From UBA3206 sp964548855 (GTDB lineage Bacteria > Bacillota_I > Bacilli_A > Acholeplasmatales > Anaeroplasmataceae), in the NCBI GenBank assembly GCA_964548855.1, contig CAZJSR010000014.1, positions 1-55,321 on the forward strand: DNA of 55,321 bases, given 5' to 3'. Below, one piece after another: positions 44,985-52,893 of this stretch (position 1 is its first letter; the number at the start of each line of letters is the position of its first letter). Under the pieces are notes generated by a model. It had not been told where the DNA came from, searched no databases, and was given only the letters and a program-made list of their open reading frames with translations. The position numbers and the translations under genes are program-made.

Positions 44985-47900
44985 TTATGTAAGTTTACCG
45001 TAATTTAAAATGAATTTATAATTTGTAAATTTTGTTGAATTTTTAATTTCAAAAATATTTTCTCCAGCACTACTTGATTTAAATTCAATCTCTAAATCAA
45101 GCCCTAAACAATCACAAAGTTCATCAATTGAATAAGTATTTCCATCATAAATCAACTTTTGATAACTCTTATCTTCGTTATATTGCGATGTAATTGATGT
45201 AAGTGTTATAACTTTCGGATTAACTATTACAACACCTGGTTTATAAACAACCACAAACATTCTAGTTACATCTTTACCCAAACTATCATATATTTTCACA
45301 TCAAATGCATTAATTAACATACCAACATCTGTTATACTTGTATTTTCTATTGATGAATTAAATATAATATTGTAGTCATCAATAGAAAATCCTGAAATAT
45401 TACTATTAACACTAATATTAGTATTATTATCAAAATCCTTATCAATAAAATGTTCTTCTCCATCATATGTAAATATTTGATTCATGCCACTTATTGTTAT
45501 TTCTGCCATACCTATAACAAGGCGGCCTTTAGATATTGTAATATCAAGCATATCTGTAACGTCTTCACCTTTTGAATCTTTAATAATTATGCCATCTAAA
45601 TTAACAATTTCAGTATAATATGTACCAATATTTACATCAGTTGGAATATTAACCTCATATGTAGAATTTATATCTATTGTATAATCACTATGATTATCAA
45701 GATAAATACCAGGTTTAGAACCAGAATATGGATTACCATCATAAAGTTTATTAATTGTTCTAAGTCTAATTTGTACTGAATCTATAATAACTTTTTCTAA
45801 TAACTCTAAAAAACCATAATACAAAGAAAAACTATAATTATTTGTAACATCTACACCATTAGAATCAATTACATTTTCTACCGCAAAAGTATTTGAAATT
45901 TTCCCAACTTTATTAAGTGATGCGAACTTATGATAACTTATCTCATGACCAGATACTAAAGATCCATATGTAATTGTAATGTCATTGTTTGTTGATGTTA
46001 ATGGTTCATTGTTATCTCTTTTTGTAATAGAGTCACTTGTAATATATAACACTCTTTTTTCTATTACATATAAAAGAGTAGTATCATCTATTGTGTAAAA
46101 TTCTGATACATCAAGCATATTAGAAAATACTCTTATTTCTACATCATAATTATGTACTCCTGCATTAATATAATTAGCTTTTTTAGCTCCCTCAGAAAAT
46201 TTAAAATCCACATTATGTCCATCAAGTAGTTTATTTTTTGAAGAATCAGTAAGTTCGAGCGAAGTTTTAACATCTTGTTCATGTGATAATCCATCATATA
46301 CTACTGATATATCACTTAATTTTTTCTCTACTTCAAGTTTTATAGGTACAACGCTATAAATAACACTTGCGATAGATTTATCATATGTATAATTACTAGT
46401 AACATCCTTGTTATCGCTATTATAAATTTTAATTGAAACTCTTATATCGTAATCTTTAATATTTTTAATTATTGAATTTGGCAATAAACTATAAGCAATT
46501 CTATCACCAGATATTAATGTAGGATTGCCATTAATAACTAACATATCATCAGTTAAAATTTGTTCACTACCTGTATATTCACTTTCATTACTTGTTAAAC
46601 TAAAAGAAAAATCACAAATTTCATATGGTAATATTTCATAATTTGTTTCATTAGTAAAAATATATTCATATAAATTCGATACGTTCTTACCTTCATCATT
46701 TAAAACAATCGGAACAACTTCTAAATTTTTATAATATCCAGCATTAATAAATTCCTTAATGCTTTTACCATTTTCATCTTTGAAATTTAATGATATATTA
46801 TTATATCCATCTAATAAATCACCACTAATTTCATAATTTGAAATTGTAAGAGGATGATTATATGAGTCATAATACACCTCTGTTGTAAGTGGATAAAAAG
46901 TAAATGAAAGTGGAATTTTTTTAACAGTTAATTTAGAGTTTTCTGAATTACTTATTCTAAAAAATTCTGATACGTCATTTCCTAAAAGGTCATAAATGGA
47001 AATATTACTAATATCTATTAAATAATCACCTGGAAGTGTGTGTGAATCTGAAGATGCATAAGAAACATCTCCTGTTAAAACAAATTTAGAACTATCAAAA
47101 AAATTAACTTCTTTAATTTTAACGTTATCAAAATTTAACACAGCTTCAGTATTTGTATACTCAACTTCGTCATAATACATTAATTCTAATTCTCTTTTAG
47201 AAATTTCAAGATCTCCAAATAAATATGTAATATCATATTTTAAAGTGACATCATTTCCCTCCAAATCTAAAATAGTTGCTTTTATGCTATTAAGCCCTTG
47301 TCCGAAATTATTCACTAATCCATTAAATTCAACACTAATACTATCCCCATCATACAATTGTCCTTTTGATATTTCATATGAATTTCCTAATAATTCACTT
47401 CCAACTAAAGGAAGTCCATCATATTCTTTTTCATAACTTATTGTTTTTATTTCTAAAGGATATCTTTTAATTTCTAACGTTGGTTTATCTATACTATTAG
47501 CACTTTTTAAAATAACATTATAATTCTTAGTTATGTTATTATTATTAGAATCAAAAACATCATAAATAAGATTCATTTCTTCTTTCTGACCATATTCATT
47601 TACCACCCCGTTAATACTACCACTAATTGTATGCCCTTTTATTATCTGACTACCTGATAATGATAGAACAAGGTCACTTTTATAATTATTATCAATAATA
47701 TCAAACTCTTCATTAACTGACAAAGGAATACCATCATAAAATTTACTGATAGACTTTACATTCATTTGAATTGTACGAGATAATACTGAAAGTTTTCCAA
47801 AAACATAGTTTATTTTGTAACTATTTGAAACATCATTTCCCTTAGAATCAACTACTTTTGCACTGAAAGTATTATCAATATTTCCAACATCTGTTATTTC

Positions 47901-48134
47901 ACCAGTAAATACATATTCAACTTTATCACCTGAATATAGCCTTCCGTTAAGACTTGCAACTTGGTATTTAAGAGGAGTACCATCATATTGTCTTGAATAA
48001 CTTTCGCTAACGAGTGTAATATTTCTGACATCAGTTCTAATTACGCCTGTTGCTGCTAAAGTAATAAAAACAACTAAAATTGCGACTATACTTACAATAA
48101 TACTTGATATAATATATATTTTTCCACGATGCAT
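44985..48134 (-). CDS. Membrane-tethered YDG/MBG-repeat protein (1049 residues)
   Basis: An N-terminal membrane helix (about residues 5-28) precedes about 11 YDG/MBG domains, beginning with SRQYDGTPLKYQV and continuing with recognisable copies SKFYDGIPL, EKEYDGLPL and ISVVYDGLS. The final domain ends shortly after QKLIYDGNTYSI. As in the giant neighbour there is no sorting signal, so the protein is an N-terminally anchored extracellular fibre. The stop codon is 27 bases before the giant gene. The RBS AAAGGAGTG sits at the end of the duplicated AAA+ segment upstream. Confidence 0.87.
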   Translation of the reverse strand: MHRGKIYIISSIIVSIVAILVVFITLAATGVIRTDVRNITLVSESYSRQYDGTPLKYQVASLNGRLYSGDKVEYVFTGEITDVGNIDNTFSAKVVDSKGNDVSNSYKINYVFGKLSVLSRTIQMNVKSISKFYDGIPLSVNEEFDIIDNNYKSDLVLSLSGSQIIKGHTISGSINGVVNEYGQKEEMNLIYDVFDSNNNNITKNYNVILKSANSIDKPTLEIKRYPLEIKTISYEKEYDGLPLVGSELLGNSYEISKGQLYDGDSISVEFNGLVNNFGQGLNSIKATILDLEGNDVTLKYDITYLFGDLEISKRELELMYYDEVEYTNTEAVLNFDNVKIKEVNFFDSSKFVLTGDVSYASSDSHTLPGDYLIDISNISIYDLLGNDVSEFFRISNSENSKLTVKKIPLSFTFYPLTTEVYYDSYNHPLTISNYEISGDLLDGYNNISLNFKDENGKSIKEFINAGYYKNLEVVPIVLNDEGKNVSNLYEYIFTNETNYEILPYEICDFSFSLTSNESEYTGSEQILTDDMLVINGNPTLISGDRIAYSLLPNSIIKNIKDYDIRVSIKIYNSDNKDVTSNYTYDKSIASVIYSVVPIKLEVEKKLSDISVVYDGLSHEQDVKTSLELTDSSKNKLLDGHNVDFKFSEGAKKANYINAGVHNYDVEIRVFSNMLDVSEFYTIDDTTLLYVIEKRVLYITSDSITKRDNNEPLTSTNNDITITYGSLVSGHEISYHKFASLNKVGKISNTFAVENVIDSNGVDVTNNYSFSLYYGFLELLEKVIIDSVQIRLRTINKLYDGNPYSGSKPGIYLDNHSDYTIDINSTYEVNIPTDVNIGTYYTEIVNLDGIIIKDSKGEDVTDMLDITISKGRLVIGMAEITISGMNQIFTYDGEEHFIDKDFDNNTNISVNSNISGFSIDDYNIIFNSSIENTSITDVGMLINAFDVKIYDSLGKDVTRMFVVVYKPGVVIVNPKVITLTSITSQYNEDKSYQKLIYDGNTYSIDELCDCLGLDLEIEFKSSSAGENIFEIKNSTKFTNYKFILNYGKLT

Positions 48135-48141
48135 AATATTA

Positions 48142-49306
48142 CACTCCTTTCATTAAGATACTCTTGCAATAAGTTCTATATATTCTTTACATAATTTCAT
48201 CTTATCATAGCCAAATATTTCATCTAATGTATCCATAAATTCTTTGGCTACTTTTCTAACATATACTGGATTTTGAGATTCTAATTTCCTTATTACTTTT
48301 CTTGATAATATATCATCTATTGCCTCAAGCTCTTCTCCACCACATGCTATAAATACTGGTACATATTGTTTTATTTGTTTCATAATACGATTTCCAAATG
48401 TTATATGGAATGTATCTATCATATATTTATCAAGTTTCTTGATTCTTTCTAAACTTCTTCTTGTAATTTTATATTCCTTCTTAGCTTCTTCTACTAATGA
48501 TATAAAATATGTTTTAGATATACTTACACATTTTGTTTTTTCTGCATCAAATGGTACTGATTTATTATCTAAATTCATTACCATCGCTCTGTCATATACT
48601 TTATCTGATATTGCGAAGGTTGAATCATCATTATTTGCAGTTCCTATAAACCACATATTATCTGGTAATTTAACTTGTCCTTCTTTTAATAAAACTGGGT
48701 CGGTTTGCCATTTATCACTTACTACATCTAAATATCTACTTTCTGGATTTGGTAATTCTAATAATGACAAGAATTCTGCAAAATAATATTCTACTCTCGC
48801 AATATTCATTTCATCTAATACTGTTATATATATATTATCGTTATAATTTGCTTCATATATTTTATTTAATAATACTGTCTCATTAAATCTTTTAGTAAAC
48901 TCATTATAATATCCTAATAAGTCTGTTCTTTCTTTCCACATTGGCTGAATAGGTACTACTGTAGATTCATTTTTTATAAACTGTCCAAACGCATAAGCTA
49001 AACTTGTTTTTCCTGTCCCTGACATTCCTTGAAGTATTAATATATGACTTACTGCAAGGGATGATATAAACCTTCTTATATCTGTAATACTATAATAAAG
49101 TTTTAAATTATATGATGCATAATTTCTAAATGACTCACATAACTCATTTAAATTAATTTTATTATTATATTCATAATCTATTTTCTCACAATACTTTTTA
49201 TCTATTTCAGTAAGCATATAAAAACGATTATTTTCATCTTTTTCTTCTTTATTAAGTCGACTAATACCGTTACTATTTCCTATTCCTGTTATATTACCTG
49301 TTGCGT
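48142..49306. repeat. 1165-bp direct repeat, unit A
   Basis: This stretch reads as identical to 51506-52670 (offset 3364). It covers the shared 383-codon AAA+ region and stop codon of copy 1, plus 11 bases downstream that include the ribosome-binding site of the next gene (AAAGGAGTG). Identity stops abruptly at both ends. I compared it by eye and saw no mismatch, including in silent positions. Confidence 0.9.
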
Positions 49307-49640
49307 CTTTTGAATTCATAATAGTTTTATCAGTTTTAAGTTGAAGACGAGAATATTTAGTAACTACATTCCCCTTAACATCTATACCTACTCCATATTT
49401 ATTCATTATTTTAAACTTATCTGCTTGTATGATAAGAAGAACAATTAAAATAATTAAGAAAATTAATAAAAGAAATCCTAGTGTAATAATAATATACATT
49501 GATTCATTTTTTATACCAATGATTCCTGAAAGACTTATTTTATTTCTATTAAGACCATTTATAAGGAAAAATGCAACAATAAAAATAAAAAACAAAATCA
49601 CAAGAATAGGTAATATTCTTTTCATTCTACTTTTTTTCAT
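48153..49640 (-). CDS. Membrane-anchored McrB-like AAA+ ATPase, copy 1
   Basis: The 495-residue protein has two N-terminal membrane helices (about 9-28 and 47-72), then a cytosolic AAA+ domain: Walker A GMSGTGKTS (about 205-213), the WKERTDLLGYYN segment, Walker B ITVLDEMN (about 272-279), the sensor region WFIGTANNDD and an Arg in SDKVYDRA as likely Arg finger. The order matches the AAA_5/McrB branch that remodels partners as hexameric rings. Residues 113-495 are identical to copy 2 (51517-52881), while the N-terminal anchor is unrelated. RBS GAGGTGC precedes the ATG. The neighbouring MBG protein follows after 18 bases. Confidence 0.88.
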   Translation of the reverse strand: MKKSRMKRILPILVILFFIFIVAFFLINGLNRNKISLSGIIGIKNESMYIIITLGFLLLIFLIILIVLLIIQADKFKIMNKYGVGIDVKGNVVTKYSRLQLKTDKTIMNSKDATGNITGIGNSNGISRLNKEEKDENNRFYMLTEIDKKYCEKIDYEYNNKINLNELCESFRNYASYNLKLYYSITDIRRFISSLAVSHILILQGMSGTGKTSLAYAFGQFIKNESTVVPIQPMWKERTDLLGYYNEFTKRFNETVLLNKIYEANYNDNIYITVLDEMNIARVEYYFAEFLSLLELPNPESRYLDVVSDKWQTDPVLLKEGQVKLPDNMWFIGTANNDDSTFAISDKVYDRAMVMNLDNKSVPFDAEKTKCVSISKTYFISLVEEAKKEYKITRRSLERIKKLDKYMIDTFHITFGNRIMKQIKQYVPVFIACGGEELEAIDDILSRKVIRKLESQNPVYVRKVAKEFMDTLDEIFGYDKMKLCKEYIELIARVS

Positions 49641-49659
49641 AATTGCACCTCCTCATTTT

Positions 49660-51498
49660 TTATTTTTTCTTTTTCAATAACTCTTTTATTCTATCCCAAA
49701 GTTTTTCTTTTCTTATTAATTTTTTAGCTTCTTGCCATGATTTATTATATAAATTATCTAGCGCTTTTTTAGCTTCATCTAAATATATAAAATTCTCTTG
49801 TTTTCTATAATCAAGCGGATCTAATATTTCATTATTTTTTATTCTAGCTGCAAGATAAAGACCATCTAATTCTTTTTTTGTTTCAAGTAATTCATCATAA
49901 TCATTATTTAATTTATCTAAAGAGTTCCTATAATCATTTATCAACTCATCTTTATTTGATATAGTTAATGTTAACTCTTCATTTAAATTATTCATCATTT
50001 CATTTAATGAATTAATTTGTTTACCGAGAATTAAACGTTCTTCAGCTTTAGCATCTTCAATTTTCTTAGAATATAATACTTTAAAGTCAGATAATTCTTT
50101 ATCATGTTTTTGATTAATTAAGTCTATTTCATCATCATATTTATTAATTAAATCATCAACCTTTTTTTGATTAATTTCATTTAGTTTTAATATACTATTT
50201 TCATGTTCTAAATTAATAGATTCTATTTCTTCTAAATGTAATTTCTTTAAATTTGAAATATCTGTATCATACTTTATTGCCCATGCCTCAATTTCTTTAT
50301 CTTTTTTAATAATAACATTATTTAAGGCTTTAACATTTGTTGAAAGTTCATCGTTAATTTTAGTAAGTTCTATTACCTTTTCTTTAACAGACGCAAGTTC
50401 AAGAGAATCTTTTTCTAAATCTCTATTTTGTTTTTCTAACAATAACATATATTCATATGGACTGATTTTTTCTAACTCGATACGTTTCTTTAAATTTTTT
50501 ATTTTTATATCAAGTTCTTCTCTTTCTTTTTGTCTAAGTTTTTCAAGTACTAGTTCATATTCATTTTTTAATTTATCTGTAATATTTTGTCCATATTGAA
50601 ATGTTAAAAATGATGATAATTTTACAATTTCACAAAGTTCATCAGATATTTCATCATTTGGTGGATTTAGTTCTAACACCTCTTCCTTAATTTCATAACC
50701 AAGAGTATTGTATGAATTTACAAATTCAAATAATTCTAAAGTTTTCTTAAAATTATTATTCATCTTAATAGGATTAGTTTTAACAATAGGAAGGCTAATT
50801 AAAGGTGCTTTAGAAACTTCAATCATTAAAGGTGTTTCAAGTAACATATCAACTGAAAATCTAATTGAATTAATACGACTTAAAACTTCTGATTCTTCAG
50901 GTGTTAGCGAATAATAAGGATTTTCATAATTTTCTTCTTCTAAATCAAGATTAAACTTTAAAATATCATTTTTAAGTTTAAGATCTTTATTTAGTTTAAG
51001 TTTACCTTTATATGTAAATAAAGCCTTATTAATCGCATCAAGACGTTCTTGAATAAATTCTTTTAAGAAAATCAAAACAAAATATAAAAACCTATTTTCA
51101 TATACAGTATAATCATTATTTTTTTCAACCATATATAATTTTTCAGGAATTATATCTAAAGAATCTTCTGGAATTTTAGTAATTAAATTACTATGCTTCG
51201 CAAGATGAGTAACTGATTCTCTTGATACCTTCTTAACTTTCTCAATTGGTACAACTTCACCATTAGATTGAATAAATTGTCTTTCTTCTTTAACCGCTTT
51301 TTCAATATAGACCATTTTTGATTCTATTTCTAAGATCCAATCTTCAATAATTTTCACTTTTAATTTAGTAGCTTTAATTGAAGTTAATTCAGAATTATTA
51401 GTGACTAATGTTTTACGTGAAGTATTTAGATGTGAATCACTATGTGTTATTTTTCTAAATTCTTTAAATGCTTTATAATAAATATCCCATTCATTCAT
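49660..51498 (-). CDS. Coiled-coil protein with DUF2357/McrC-like N-terminal motif
   Basis: The 612-residue soluble protein has an N-terminal domain (about residues 1-310) containing YENRFLYFVLIFLKE near 133-147, a motif reminiscent of the DUF2357/McrC-like partner of McrB-type ATPases. A long charged coiled coil follows (about 315-560, for example EIDLINQKHDKELSDFK) and then a basic C-terminus (DRIKELLKKKK). I do not see a PD-(D/E)xK nuclease, so a restriction function is not supported. The gene sits between the two copies of the AAA+ ATPase gene, which suggests it is a shared adaptor. GGAGTGGTGACTA precedes the ATG. Confidence 0.6.
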   Translation of the reverse strand: MNEWDIYYKAFKEFRKITHSDSHLNTSRKTLVTNNSELTSIKATKLKVKIIEDWILEIESKMVYIEKAVKEERQFIQSNGEVVPIEKVKKVSRESVTHLAKHSNLITKIPEDSLDIIPEKLYMVEKNNDYTVYENRFLYFVLIFLKEFIQERLDAINKALFTYKGKLKLNKDLKLKNDILKFNLDLEEENYENPYYSLTPEESEVLSRINSIRFSVDMLLETPLMIEVSKAPLISLPIVKTNPIKMNNNFKKTLELFEFVNSYNTLGYEIKEEVLELNPPNDEISDELCEIVKLSSFLTFQYGQNITDKLKNEYELVLEKLRQKEREELDIKIKNLKKRIELEKISPYEYMLLLEKQNRDLEKDSLELASVKEKVIELTKINDELSTNVKALNNVIIKKDKEIEAWAIKYDTDISNLKKLHLEEIESINLEHENSILKLNEINQKKVDDLINKYDDEIDLINQKHDKELSDFKVLYSKKIEDAKAEERLILGKQINSLNEMMNNLNEELTLTISNKDELINDYRNSLDKLNNDYDELLETKKELDGLYLAARIKNNEILDPLDYRKQENFIYLDEAKKALDNLYNKSWQEAKKLIRKEKLWDRIKELLKKKK

Positions 51499-51505
51499 TA
51501 GTCAC

Positions 51506-52670
51506 CACTCCTTTCATTAAGATACTCTTGCAATAAGTTCTATATATTCTTTACATAATTTCATCTTATCATAGCCAAATATTTCATCTAATGTATCCAT
51601 AAATTCTTTGGCTACTTTTCTAACATATACTGGATTTTGAGATTCTAATTTCCTTATTACTTTTCTTGATAATATATCATCTATTGCCTCAAGCTCTTCT
51701 CCACCACATGCTATAAATACTGGTACATATTGTTTTATTTGTTTCATAATACGATTTCCAAATGTTATATGGAATGTATCTATCATATATTTATCAAGTT
51801 TCTTGATTCTTTCTAAACTTCTTCTTGTAATTTTATATTCCTTCTTAGCTTCTTCTACTAATGATATAAAATATGTTTTAGATATACTTACACATTTTGT
51901 TTTTTCTGCATCAAATGGTACTGATTTATTATCTAAATTCATTACCATCGCTCTGTCATATACTTTATCTGATATTGCGAAGGTTGAATCATCATTATTT
52001 GCAGTTCCTATAAACCACATATTATCTGGTAATTTAACTTGTCCTTCTTTTAATAAAACTGGGTCGGTTTGCCATTTATCACTTACTACATCTAAATATC
52101 TACTTTCTGGATTTGGTAATTCTAATAATGACAAGAATTCTGCAAAATAATATTCTACTCTCGCAATATTCATTTCATCTAATACTGTTATATATATATT
52201 ATCGTTATAATTTGCTTCATATATTTTATTTAATAATACTGTCTCATTAAATCTTTTAGTAAACTCATTATAATATCCTAATAAGTCTGTTCTTTCTTTC
52301 CACATTGGCTGAATAGGTACTACTGTAGATTCATTTTTTATAAACTGTCCAAACGCATAAGCTAAACTTGTTTTTCCTGTCCCTGACATTCCTTGAAGTA
52401 TTAATATATGACTTACTGCAAGGGATGATATAAACCTTCTTATATCTGTAATACTATAATAAAGTTTTAAATTATATGATGCATAATTTCTAAATGACTC
52501 ACATAACTCATTTAAATTAATTTTATTATTATATTCATAATCTATTTTCTCACAATACTTTTTATCTATTTCAGTAAGCATATAAAAACGATTATTTTCA
52601 TCTTTTTCTTCTTTATTAAGTCGACTAATACCGTTACTATTTCCTATTCCTGTTATATTACCTGTTGCGT
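51506..52670. repeat. 1165-bp direct repeat, unit B
   Basis: Second unit of the direct repeat, matching 48142-49306 in full by eye. It covers the AAA+ part of copy 2, its stop codon and the ribosome-binding site of the coiled-coil gene. The two units flank the coiled-coil gene, so a single crossover between them would remove 3364 bp. Confidence 0.9.
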
Positions 52671-52881
52671 TAATTTCGCTATTTTTACTTTCTATAGAAA
52701 CAACCGATTTTACCGTCGCAGTAGAATCACCTGTATTTTTTATTGTAAAATTAGGTCTTCTATATTCATTTACTATTGAAACAACCGCCAACAATAATAC
52801 TAAAACTAACAACAAAATCGCAAACACAACTAAAGCTAATGGAGTTGAAAGATAATTTAATAATTTTTCAAAAAATCCCAT
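51517..52881 (-). CDS. Membrane-anchored McrB-like AAA+ ATPase, copy 2
   Basis: The 454-residue protein has one N-terminal membrane helix (about residues 13-37), followed by a short linker (NEYRRPNFTIKNTGDST) and the same 383-residue AAA+ region as copy 1: Walker A GMSGTGKTS at about 164-172 and Walker B ITVLDEMN at about 231-238. The positive charges after the helix predict that the AAA+ domain is cytosolic. RBS AGGAGG precedes the ATG. It lies 12 bases behind the inactive-AAA membrane protein gene and 18 bases before the coiled-coil gene. The different anchor from copy 1 may direct the same motor to another partner. Confidence 0.88.
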   Translation of the reverse strand: MGFFEKLLNYLSTPLALVVFAILLLVLVLLLAVVSIVNEYRRPNFTIKNTGDSTATVKSVVSIESKNSEINATGNITGIGNSNGISRLNKEEKDENNRFYMLTEIDKKYCEKIDYEYNNKINLNELCESFRNYASYNLKLYYSITDIRRFISSLAVSHILILQGMSGTGKTSLAYAFGQFIKNESTVVPIQPMWKERTDLLGYYNEFTKRFNETVLLNKIYEANYNDNIYITVLDEMNIARVEYYFAEFLSLLELPNPESRYLDVVSDKWQTDPVLLKEGQVKLPDNMWFIGTANNDDSTFAISDKVYDRAMVMNLDNKSVPFDAEKTKCVSISKTYFISLVEEAKKEYKITRRSLERIKKLDKYMIDTFHITFGNRIMKQIKQYVPVFIACGGEELEAIDDILSRKVIRKLESQNPVYVRKVAKEFMDTLDEIFGYDKMKLCKEYIELIARVS

Positions 52882-52893
52882 AAAAAAACCTCC

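Noticed and set aside
35973..48134. CRISPR or other DNA repeat array
   Set aside because: The repeated DNA is coding and imperfect with a period of about 270 bases, matching protein domains; no short identical repeats with unique spacers are present.
31396..48134. Sortase-anchored surface proteins
   Set aside because: None of the MBG or LRR proteins ends in an LPXTG-like motif with a hydrophobic helix and basic tail; all have an N-terminal or near-N-terminal membrane helix instead.
48439..52150. Plus-strand 115-codon frames at 48439-48786 and 51803-52150
   Set aside because: They are antisense shadows of the duplicated AAA+ region; being identical follows from the repeat, and neither has a convincing ribosome-binding site.
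48153..52881. McrBC restriction system
   Set aside because: The ATPases are McrB-like, but both carry membrane anchors, there is no visible McrC nuclease domain or methylated-DNA reader, and the genes run on into surface-protein genes.
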